Assembly: GCF_036884655.1 (NCBI RefSeq)
Contig: NC_088327.1
Coordinates: forward strand, 14,930,501 to 14,994,500
Origin: Musa acuminata AAA Group
Lineage: Eukaryota > Streptophyta > Magnoliopsida > Zingiberales > Musaceae
Direction of reading: 5' to 3'
DNA: 64,000 nucleotides
The translations under genes and the position numbers were made by a program. Positions within the stretch are counted from its first letter, which is position 1. Each line of letters opens with the position of its first letter. The notes beneath the pieces were generated by a model. That model made no database searches. It had not been told where the DNA came from and saw only the letters and a list, made by a program, of their open reading frames with translations. Below, one piece after another: positions 1 through 11,332 of this stretch.

Positions 1-175
1 TTCCTTAATATTTCAAAGCATTAAATCCTTGTCCAATAGACTAATGTTTCTTTGTATTACAATGGTTAATGCTGTAAGTTCTTTGGCTCATATGGTTAAT
101 AGACTATGTTGCTTAACTTTAGAAGTACTTGCTTTATGTCCAATGTAATAACCATTTCTAGATTTCAATTACAAG

Positions 176-3100
176 AAGTGATCATGGTAATTTTAGAACA
201 GGATCAGGATCTTGTGTCAAGGTTCCAAAGATCTACTGGAATTTCACACGGAAAGCTGTGCTTACAATGGAATGGATTGATGGTATCAAACTAACAGATG
301 CCCGTCGAATAAGTGAAGCTAGTTTGAACAAAAAACAATTAATCGATCAGGTATTTATGCCGACAATTTCTCATTTATGTTTTGGATTTTTTTGTTTGCT
401 CCTAGTTATCTGTTTATTAGAAAAATGGAAGTGTAGAATGGAGAAGTCTTTAGTTTTTTTGGTTCTATCCAACAATTCATGCCAGCTGCAGTAGCATGTG
501 TTTTTGCCATTTTTATGTATAGTTCTTTGCTTCTTTTTGGTTGGAAGCAAACATAAATTATTTATCAGAGTCAAAGTTACTTCTAATACACATTGGTTAT
601 TAGTGATTTGAAGCAAAAGATAAATTATTTATTAGAAGTAAAAATAAATTGCTTCTAATATACATTAAACATCATAATTTAAAGAGTAACCACAGCAGAA
701 CACTAGATTTTAGCTGTTAAGCAATATTGCTTGAAAGGGACAGAGAAGAAAGTTAAGTGGAAGACAGATGCTTAATTACTCAGCTAATTGTTCTTTAACT
801 GTGCAGCTGATTTAACAACAATATTTTTATTCTCTAATTGATAAGTATGCCACTTAGTTCGACCAGGTTTCTAGTCATAAAATTAAACCATTTTTTAAAA
901 ATTTATGTTTGCTTCCAACCAAAAAGAAGCAAAGAACTATACATAAAAATGGCAAAAAACACATGCTACTGCAGCTGGCATGAATTGTTGCCTGTTGGAT
1001 TAATTAATTAAAACTTATAGTAAAATTAAACCATTTTACTAGTCATAAAAATGGAAAAAAACGCTTAGTTCGACCAGGTTGCTAGTCATAAAATTAAACC
1101 ATTTTTTAAAAATTTGTGCAAATAATCTTGATTAATTAATTAAAACTTCTAGTAAATTAGTTCTTATTTAATTTTGGTAAGCTCTCTGGAAAAAAAAAAC
1201 ACTTGGAGACCTGGGAAATAGCTTATCAGAGTTTTAGTTGCAGTAATCACCTTTGTGCCGTTTCCTAAGAAGTCCCTTTTAAACTGTCTCTCACAACACA
1301 ATCGATCACATATATCCTAAGAAAAACAAATAGTTGCACTTTAATTGGATTTTTGAGTTTTGACAACCCTCTGTTACTAGAAAACAATATTTAACTTTAT
1401 TTCAGCAAAAGAGAAATCCTGGAACCCAGACAAAGATTTAATCTAAAATTGATCATAATTAAGTGAAATTTATCCGTGTTGCACCATTAATCATAATCAG
1501 AAATCCTAACTATTCCTATGAGAAATATCTTTTGCAGCTCATATGGCTTCTAGGTGATTTTGTTTTAATATTAGTTTGAAATATCATTTGCTGCTTTGTA
1601 CCTTAATATTATCCCTGGTTAGCGTCATTCATTTGTTTTTATCTGTCTCATGGTATAACAGAACTTCTGTAAGATGATTTTGATTTAGAATTTGTCAAAA
1701 TGTAAAACTTTACCATTGGACATACCATGCCACATACAATCATTGTTAGTATGAATAACCTACATCAGTTCATGTTGATCCGTGCAGGTTATATATTTGG
1801 GTGGATTGACTTAGCTTGATAAATATTGTAATAGCCATTATGGAACGTATAAGCAATAATATTTCGTATGATAAATTAACAACATAGAGGGCAAGCTTGC
1901 TACTATGGTATCATTGCTCATTTGTCATGAAAATCACCTCTTTGTCTACATGCATAAAATTGCATATGCCAGCCTTCTCAAACCCCACATTAGCCGGAGT
2001 CTTATGCATTGGTCCATCTTTTATAAATATATTATCTTGAATATCTCCAATTTGAAGATTTCCAATGAGTTGTTTTCCTTCCTATTTTTACTGGGATGAG
2101 ACGTTGAAACCAGTTTAGGTTGGAGCCAGATTTTTATAGATTTTGTGATAGCATGATTAACCAGTTGAGGTATTTGTAAAATTCTCCTAATAAGTCAATC
2201 ATGCTATAACAAAATCTATATTTTCGAAAGATACAGATTCTCAAGGAGCATAAATGAATAATATCTCAAAATGAACTACATTGATTAAAAATTATGTAAC
2301 TTATTTGGAAACATGTCTCATCCAGCACAAAATTCAACAGGTGAGGCTAAATATTGAACACAACAAATCAAGATGAAGTTTCCACCAGTGTCTTAGGTAA
2401 TTGATATTGGTTCAGTTGTTAAGAATATTCTATCTACTGAATTAATTATATGATAAGTGATGCATAATTCTTTTTTCAAGGATTATTTTGTTTAACTAAA
2501 TGTGTGTAAAGTTTCTTCAATTAAATTATGGACGTCTGCAAATACTTATGAATATAGCTATAAAATTCTTCAAATTTGTCAGGGACTTTATTGTTCTTTA
2601 AGGCAACTACTTGAAGAAGGCTTCTTTCATGCTGACCCACATCCTGGAAATCTTGTGGCTACTGATGATGGATCTCTAGCATATTTTGACTTTGGTATGA
2701 TGGGTGATATACCCTGGCATTATCGTGTCGGGCTTATTCGAATGGTTAGCACCATTCTCCTTGTACCTTAGTTTACTGGATCATGCTTTCTTAATTGTTT
2801 GGTGTCTACTATTTCTTAATGTATGTTCATGATAACTATCAACCTCTCGGTTACACCATATTCAACCTGCATAACATAGTGCCTACTTATTCTTTCTCAC
2901 ATGAAAATTCTTTCTGTTATGACCTGTTGAAACAGAATCTTGGGCTCGATTTTTTGTGAGATGTTATTTCTCTTAATGCCTGTAGTTGCAGCTTTTGGTA
3001 CTAATATCAAGATCTTCCTAGATTTGGAATATAATTATTTTAATTGAATGTCTAGGTTGTGCATCTGTACATCTAAAAGCTTATACATCCATTGAGTGAG

Positions 3101-6100
3101 CTTAGTTCACCAAGTCTAAAATTTTTCTCAATTTTGGTTGCAGTAAATCCTAGTTCTGAGCTAATTCTGTTGTCAATAAAATTTCAACATATTAAGTGTG
3201 ACTTTAATGTTCTGATTATCAATCTATTTTATTGAGGCTGTGAAAGTGTACATGATTTTCAAGACCATGTAAATTTCCATTCAATGGCCTTTCTTCTTTT
3301 CCTTACTATCTGATGGTAAAACCTTGAATTTTTGCTCTTACTTGTATGTACATTTTCTGATTTATTTCTAATGGTTGTGCCTTTTGCCCATTTAACAGTT
3401 TCATATTTTCATGAGCTGCCAAGTAAAATATTTTCACAAAAAGATTCTACAGTATATGGTAAAAATATACTGTTCCTATTACATAGGTGTTAGAGTATGG
3501 GAGGAGAGACAAGAGGATGCATATTGGATGTTTTGCCATTGATCCATGTTGTTGATGGAAATTTAGGGTAATGTCAAGTCAACATTTGTATGGAATTATT
3601 TAAAATAATAGTAAGGCAATGTGCGTCAAAATTGGGAAATATGAAGTTTTAGCATCCCTAAAACTTAAGATTGGGATGCTTTTGAGGAATCTTATAATTG
3701 GTCCATGATGTTAATGGTATGGATGGATGTGTGGAGCTAATAGGAAAGATAGGAAAAAAAATATTTTTATTTATGAACAATTATGTATTATTTTGATAGA
3801 GGATAAGATGAAATAGAATCATTTAACATGGTGCGGACATGTACTTAAGAGAACTATTGATACGGTAGTTAGAAGAAGGAAAATGATTAATGTCAATGAT
3901 AAGAGAAGTAGACGAAGACCTAAAAAGATCTTAATAGAAACTATATATAAAGATTTAAATACTCTAAACTGAACTAAGCATATGGATTTTTACATATCTT
4001 AATGGCAGAAAAGATGCATGTAGTCGACCCTAATTAGTTGAGACTTCTGGCTTTGTTGTTGTCGTTGTTTATTTCATGTTAATGTGGACATTGAAGCTGC
4101 AACAATTCTCCATGATATATATGCTAGGACATTAAAGAATTACTACACAAATTCCAAGGTGATGTCTGATAGAAATATTACATGCTCGACAAGACAAGCA
4201 CAATCATGTGCATGACCATGCACTCGTAGATTCACCGGAACATTTGCAAAATTGCAAACATCATGGATACCCTTCATGAATCGTGGATTGCCTGTACCAT
4301 CAAATACAATACAAAATGAGCGGTGTGTATCGGTCTAGACACAACCGTCACAACATGCATGATGGTAATTTGAGGTTAATTAGGCCTAGCATGTTAAGGG
4401 TGCATGTTAAGGGTGATTAGTATGTCTCCCTCTTAAATCTAGGCTCAATTAGATCCATTATCTTACTTTTAGGATCAGTTTGGGGTAATTAGCCTAATCA
4501 CAGAATGTTAAGAGTAATTAGTGTGTCTCTCTTAAATCTAGGCTCAATTAGGTTCATTATCTGATTTTAGGACCAAATTGGTACTTAGGCTAAAAAACCT
4601 ATAATTTCTAACCATTTATGACTCTTTTGCGCTTTATTCTTATTGAAATTGAATTGGAATTGCATTAAATTCGGAAAAAAATGGGTTAAAAAGGGTTTTT
4701 AAATTTTCAGCCATTTTTCTGAAAGTCAATATGTAATGGCCTGGGCCAGAACCAGCACTGCTGGTCGGCACGAGATGATGATCCTTGATTTAGGGATTGT
4801 AGGAGGTTTGAGGAGGTGCATTAGACTGGAGAGTAACTATTGGATAACTGACCAAGCTGGTACTTTGTAAGTCTCTACAGGCTACTGAGACTGAGTTAGC
4901 CTTGGTCATCGTTTTTTTAATTTGTCTGGAAAAGGACAAAAAGAAACAAAATAGATATTGCATGTACTGAAAAAACATTGGAACTTTTTAGACAATAGTT
5001 GATGGATCCTTAAATTGGTTTATTAGGTACTTTTTTATTGCTTGACATATCATAGAAAAGTCCAATAAGCTTACCACAGCCAACAAATTAATTGGAAGGG
5101 TAACTTAATATGATTGGAAATACAATGTATTAAGTGGGAAAACTATACTGTGATATGAATTCAGTGCTAAGTTGGCATTCTTGGATTGTAGCTCCTTGCA
5201 GTACGTCGATCTTATATTTATTTTTGAATGATTTGGAGATTTACCCTTCATTTTGTTGCCTTACATGGTCTACTTTTGAATAACTTGTTTCCGTGCTATA
5301 TCACCATGAGGTCCACTGCACCATTTATTCAATTTGTGATCTGTATTTTAATATCTAAGTAATTTCAGCAGTCATTGTTGGAATCTTGCAGCTTGTACAC
5401 TATGTTAATCGTGACTCGTCAGGCTTAGCGAATGATTTCCTTTCGCTTGGATTCATTCCTGATGGAACAGATATACAGTTGGTTGCAGATGCATTACATG
5501 CATCCTTCGGTGACGGTTCCAGGCAATCAAATGATTTTCAGGTTAGCTTATTATTTAGACATCTTATATAATGTATATTGTCATTTGCTAAAAAGCTATT
5601 TGATGCAATGAAGAAAGGTAATCTTTTCAGAGGAGGATTAACAGTTAGACTATCCAAGAGTATTCACTGAATATCTAGGTGTTTTAATTTTATGTTCAAT
5701 GTCAGCTTAGGTCTTTTTTCTCCTCTTTTTTGATTGATAAAAAAGTAACAGAATTCTACTTTCATACTCAAGACAGTTTAGGTTTATGAATTACAGATAT
5801 AGAAGATTGTATTGGTGAGGCAAGAGGTCTAAAATAAAAGGTCCGTGAGTGGGGTTAGTTGGACTGTTTTGAGATTATATTCAGTTAAACATGTTATGTT
5901 TGACTGTATACAATTCTTTTTTCATAAACTGATTAGAGAAACCAATACTTAGAAGATAGTCAAGCCAACTCAGATTTGCTAAAGTTGAACATTGATTTAA
6001 AGGAGTGGGCAGCAAAAATAAGATATTTTCCAAGGAGCCAAGTTAGGACTGTTCTTATTCTCTTGAGAGATGGTTTTAAGACCAGTATGATGATGGGTAC

Positions 6101-9100
6101 ATGGGATTCCAATATTATCAAGTCAACAATACAGAAGATAAGGTACCAACAGGTTTGTAGATTACTAGTGCATAATGTACATGAAAGTGGAAACTGCTAA
6201 GATCCTTGTTAGGCACTATGATTCATTTATTAAACAGAATTGTTGAAGGCTTAAAATTATTAATATATTTGGTATAAGATATTTTAAGGGAATTCAGGAC
6301 AGGACTCATTGGTAACTTCCTGGTGGAGCTTTAAGAATGAAGAAAAAGATCATGTTAGAGGTGCTTTGGTGAATATTGAAGTTACACTATATTCCTAGTT
6401 GACTTTGCTGACAGAAATCTGCTTCTTTCGGAGTATATCATATGGTATGCCGATTAATGAGGCCATCCAAACACAAAACATTGAACGTCCGGTTGAACCC
6501 CATGATTCTTGGTTGTCAGCATCTGACATCACAGGTTTGCAGGCATAAAGTGATCTCTGTCCACATGTAATCTTCCCATCGTCATTGTCAATCTTCTCAA
6601 CAAAATGACTAATCTGTTAAGCATTTTTTAAGAAACATTTTTTAAATTTGATGCAGGGGATAATGGATCAATTATATGCTGTAATGTATGAGTTCAACTT
6701 CTATCTACCACCTGACTATGCATTGGTTATAAGGGCATTGGGATCGTTGGAAGGAACTGCAAAAGCATTGGATCCTGATTTCAAAGTTGTAGAAAGTGCT
6801 TATCCTTTTGTCATCGGGAGACTTCTTGCAGACCCGAATCCCGATATGAGGAAAATACTAAGGGAACTGATTATACGTAGCAATGGTTCAATACGCTGGA
6901 ATCGGCTTGAACGTTTGGTGAGAAAAAAACTTGTATTTTATTTTACTGCTAGTTTTATCATTAGAAGCATTATTCTAATCTTTCATACTGGATTATGTAC
7001 CATCAACCTTTGGTGCAGCTTTTATCAAATGTTATGACTGGAATTGAATTGTTTTTGACTAATTGATTTATTGAATTTCTGTGATGAATATGACTCTGTT
7101 GTACAATTAGTGTTCAATTAGTGTTTGGAAGAAATAACTTTTGCAAGAAGAAGAGAGAAAAAGAAAGAAGAAATACAAAAAGGCTATGGTTTTCTTAATT
7201 TGCAAGAAACAGATACTTGTTGGCTTTTTTTGGAAACCTCTACATACAAGAACAGTTGTCTTATCCTGCACAAGAAATTGAACTCTTCTTAGTCAATCAC
7301 AAGTGTATAAAGAAAAATGATGACAAGTGCAGATAAAAGGACATGCTGATCTAGTAGGTGTTTCTGATAATCTCTTCTGGAATCAAAGTGGTCTCTGGCT
7401 GAGAGATTTGAAGTTTCAATTTTTCAGACTCTTGAGATCTAAAACTTGAAATCAAGGATTCAAATGTTGGAGCATGCCTTAATGGTGTCAGCCAATGGCT
7501 AGCATGGTGCATGATAGTTAGGTCTGGCGAACCTAGAGCACAGGATTTTGTTCAGATCAAATTACAGACCAAACTACACAAGAAAATAGTTCATGAACCT
7601 TTATTTGGTCTACTGAGTCCAACTCACCTTTGGGTCTGTTCATGCCTGCAACATAGGAGATCAGCTGTTCAATTCAATATCTCTTTGATCCTAGCCGGCT
7701 GCCTCCCACTTGAGATGCCTCAATCGAGTACTGTTTCTTTCTCTATATCGTACAGTTCGTCTACACCTCCAGCATAGACCAAAATATCAATCCATGCTTT
7801 GAACACCCATCATCTGAAAATCCCCCCAAAACCTTAAAGCACTCTGATATACACACAACAGGAATCAAGCTAAAATTTAACTCATAATCCTTGTTACTGT
7901 TTAGCAGACTGATCTGGTTACATATTCTAATAGAAATTCTGGCAACTTCAACTTGTATGGTTTGCATTAGATGTTACAGCAGAGTTTTTATGTTTCTATA
8001 TTTTTCTGGTCATCGTTCTCTTTTGCCAAAATTGTAACTGGTCTTTGTTGTTTGAAGTTTTCAGTTCAGATAACTTGTTCTATGACCTGCTTCTGATGTC
8101 TACAGATAGCGGCTATCTCTGAACAGTCATCTGAGTCAGCAAATGAAACTCCTCTGACATGGAAAACTTTTGACATGCGTTCGGTTGTTGCTGCTACAGA
8201 AGATTTGTTTTGTTTTATTTTGTCAGAAAAAGGTTGGAGGGTTCGTGTTTTTCTCATTCAAGATATTGTCAAAGCTGCTGATGCTTTTCTGGAAGAAGAA
8301 GCTTTGCCATGTATATGTAACAAGCCAGAGGCAAAAGAAAGATTTGATACGGAGGTTAGTTACCTTATACTAACATCAATAAAGTTTAACATCATAAGAT
8401 TTTCTAGAAAGGCAGTTATTTCATTTCTACAACATGATATAAGTTTTTGACATAAATGGAAGACCTATTATAAATTTTAGACTTCGTAACCTCTATGTTT
8501 GATCTCAGCATCACAAGGCCATTCTTAGAGTACTGATCTGAGTCTTCAGTCTTGTTCTTTTCCCTTGCCTCTCTCCCTTCCCCCTGCACATATTTGGCAA
8601 GCTTTTATGGACTATTTTTTTATTTGTAGATTGCTTTCTTGATTAACCAATCATGTAAATTAGCAAATGTACATTACATATGGTTCCTTCATGTGGAACA
8701 TGGATTAACTCTATTAATATGATTTCAGTATTTTATTAAATTTTTAACTTCGTGCAGCAGAAGGTTTTTCTTTTTGAAGTGAAAGGGAAAAAGTGATTTC
8801 CTGTGAGTCAGATACAGAGAAATCACCTACAGTTATATATGCTGTTTAATTTTACACTTGGGCACCATTTAGATTCTTTGAAATATTTTAGGTGCCTTTT
8901 ATATTCAATTAGTTGCATTATTACTTTGTGCTAAAAATTCTGTTTTTTTAACATATCATTTCTTTAATGTAGCAGAGTGATGCTCTAGTCATGAGATTGA
9001 TCAGTGGGTTCCGGTCATTACAACAAGCTATTAGTTTTGCACCGGAGGTATGGACTGCAATGTTTCTTCGAACACTATTGAAGTCTGATACCCATAGATT

Positions 9101-9227
9101 TCTTCTTGATATATTTTTATCACTGGCAGTTTATTCTCGCAACAAGATGCCAGAAACATTCTTTCTTTGTATATCTAGGCTTCTTCATTTGTTGGAGAAG
9201 GGATATGATTTTCAAGAAGATACATAA
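176..9227 (+). CDS. ABC1K/UbiB-family atypical protein kinase, 3' part of gene (5' end outside window)
   Basis: Six exons join in frame: about 176-350, 2583-2744, 5392-5541, 6657-6917, 8106-8354 and 8973-9227 (TAA stop). All introns between them are GT-AG and all junctions are phase 0. The protein carries VPKIYW and [14 protein letters not shown] in exon 1, then FHADPHPGN (catalytic Asp/Asn loop of the ABC1 fold) and YFDFGMMGD (DFG metal-binding motif) in exon 2, and DPNFKV-like and RWNRLE motifs typical of the family in exon 4. The N-terminal part with the KxGQ motif is missing because the gene begins left of the window. Plant members act in plastids or mitochondria, on quinone or prenyl-lipid metabolism or stress signalling; which Arabidopsis ABC1K is the ortholog cannot be settled by eye. 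Introns 1 and 2 are long and contain repeats. The last exon has an AGCAG tandem acceptor at 8971-8975, so one Gln may be optional. Confidence 0.9.
470..990. repeat. Long inverted repeat (foldback) in ABC1K intron 1
   Basis: Positions 470-559 and 900-990 are reverse complements over about 90 nt, differing by a single T/A-run indel. The arms include CATGCCAGCTGCAGTAGC and CTTCTTTTTGGTTGGAAGC. The spacer is about 340 bp and AT-rich. The near identity suggests a recent inverted duplication or a foldback/MITE-type element. No clear target duplication was seen. Confidence 0.8.
853..1115. repeat. 52-bp direct repeat pair in ABC1K intron 1
   Basis: Positions 853-904 and 1064-1115 share about 52 nt starting CTTAGTTCGACCAGGTT, with one mismatch. 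The pair brackets the right arm of the neighbouring inverted repeat, so both probably arose in the same rearrangement or insertion. Confidence 0.75.
3700..4075 (+). mobile_element. Decayed non-LTR retrotransposon 3' end (RTE/LINE-like)
   Basis: Broken reading in the plus frames resembles the C-terminal end of a plant RTE/LINE reverse transcriptase: IEDKMK, then [24 protein letters not shown] and a final HVVDPN followed by a stop. These match the family pattern (EDKMxENRLRWFGHVxRRP ... RGRPKxTW ... IHVADP). A short GTTGTTGTCGTTG tail follows, as in the 3' tails of such elements. Stops and frame changes show it is dead. It lies in ABC1K intron 2 in the sense orientation. Confidence 0.65.
4403..4581. 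repeat. Imperfect tandem duplication, about 100-bp period
   Basis: Segments near 4403-4482 and 4504-4581 both read ATGTTAAG-GT-ATTAG, then TCTTAAATCTAGGCTCAATT and CATTATCT. Several substitutions separate the copies. Located in ABC1K intron 2. Confidence 0.7.
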
Positions 9228-11332
9228 GTTATTTTAATCATTCAATTTTTAGTGGATTAACACAGAAGAAAAGGCTCACACTAACAACATCAGTAAAAGT
9301 GTTACACAGAAGAAACCTTTAGTCACCATCATATCTTGATGACTTTTGTTAACACCAAGCACACGGGGCTTGTGCCATTGACTGATTTGAGAAGGACCGT
9401 CATAACTTTTACTCTGCAAGAAAGAGGTATTTCTTTGTTATTGCTGTGTAGTGGTAACGTTAATTTATTGTGGAGAAAATATTTGGTAATCTTCCAATTT
9501 GCAAGTACTGCTTGATTCTAGAAGATAACTGCCATCTGCTTGAGTTCACCTGCAGATAGTTATTTAGATGCTAGTACACATGCAGAAAGGGACCTTTTAT
9601 CACAAAATTTTGGATTTCAAGTAGATGGTTGTCATGCCATATAAAATTATTTTACCTTCTGTGGCAAATTTTCTTTTTCTGAAAGAAAAAAGATGATCGG
9701 CTGGATTGGTGTAATATGTTGGATTGGTGTTAGCATGACATGGCAAGCGAACAGTATATTTTATCTTGGCATTGCAAACCAATGAATTGTCTATTCTTGC
9801 AGCTTGATTAAAGTGTGATTAATACGATGTCCTGTTGCCTACAATATGAGCTTTTTATATCAAAGATTGTCATGTTGTACTGGTCGAATGAATATTGTGC
9901 CAAATCATTTTAATTCCGGAGGGGATTAAGTGATGAGAAAACTTAATTCAAGAGCATATTTGATCCTTGTGTTCACAACATCAGGTTGCATGTTGTGTAA
10001 AGACCTTGAGAAACTGCTGAGGTCCTGTAACACCGTTCACAGAGTACTTTGTGTTCAGGTACAAGGGTCTTCCAGGTTGCTAGAATTAACAGCAGAAAGT
10101 ATTTTTTTATATATATTCAATATGGACTAATAATTCCATGCTGGGTTTTTTTTTTCCCCCATTATTATTGCTATCCCATTGTGGGAAAATGGCTTGCAAA
10201 AAAAAATAAAAATAAAAAAAACGAGCGGTTAAAATAGTTCTTTTTATTTTTTTTTTGCAGGAGATAAGGAAGGTTTTGATGGGTCAAATTCTTTTCTAGG
10301 GGCATATGATTTATTAAAATAAATTTAGACAGGTGTACAGAAAATTGTACGCAATAAGATTTCTCTATCTTTGATCAGAAACTTATGATCTTTTACTGGT
10401 CTAATCGAGTTGTTTTATCGATGATGTTGCGCCAAATCAAGATTATGGTGAGATTCCATGAGGAGCAATTTGTTTTATCCTAAAGGTTACAATCATTCAC
10501 ATCTGAGATGAACTCCCATGTCCTATCATTCACGGCATCATCTCGTTTTGTCACAGACTCATACTCTTGTACTGGTCGAATCGAGTTGTTTCGTGGATGA
10601 CGATGAGACTCCATGCGTACTAGTGTTTGTTTTTTTCCTTGGTAGAAAATTTAAATTTTACCTTAAACGATAATGAGAACAATCATTGGCATCTGAACAG
10701 AACAAACCATCAAGATGCAGACAAAAAGATTTGATGGCTGTAGCAAAACAAGTCAACCAATGCTTTACTTACATTCGGTAAAAGAAAACATCAATCTGTG
10801 AATGTCCCGAGTCCTTCCGGGACAAAATTCTTGAAGGGTACACGCAGAACAATCATTAAAGATGTCTTCGTGGTCGCCGTTGTCATCCTCCTCTTTCTCT
10901 CTCTTTCCTGCAACTTAAATTGGACTATCTGTACAATTATACTACGAGGGAAATAATTTGATCTTGAGTCTGGTAAGTTAAACAGCGGGGTGATTAATTA
11001 GAATGAATGATCTAACCTTCCTTGTAAAAGGAGTGAGTGGACCCAATGAACCATTCGGTATATTCGATGAATGGTCTCCCAAATTACTTACTGTGAGCTC
11101 CGATTCTATGCATTATAATTTCGTCAATTTAGCCACCACCACTACAACAACAACAAACGAAGATGTCCCCATCGCATCGCATCACATCGCCGTCTTCTCT
11201 CCTTCCTCGCGTCACTTGGTACTCGTGCGCCCTCCCTACTCCTGGAGTCGTTGCTACCTTCTTTCTCCAATCTCGGGAATCTCGTTCCCGGGAAGATGCA
11301 GACGGTGGGGGGGGGGGGGGCGACGGCTTGGA
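9228..11332. other. Intergenic region between ABC1K and glutaredoxin genes
   Basis: Holds the ABC1K 3' UTR, an AT-rich stretch and, toward the right, the GC-rich glutaredoxin promoter or leader. Two imperfect copies of a segment reading CTGGT-AATCGAGTTGTTT are found near 10398 and 10572. No convincing protein or RNA gene was seen. Confidence 0.5.
11307..11320 (+). repeat. 14-nt poly-G run in glutaredoxin leader
   Basis: An uninterrupted run of 14 G lies just upstream of the glutaredoxin start codon. An upstream ATG at 11295 is out of frame with the chosen start at 11333. The run could form a quadruplex or be a length-error site in the assembly. Confidence 0.9.
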
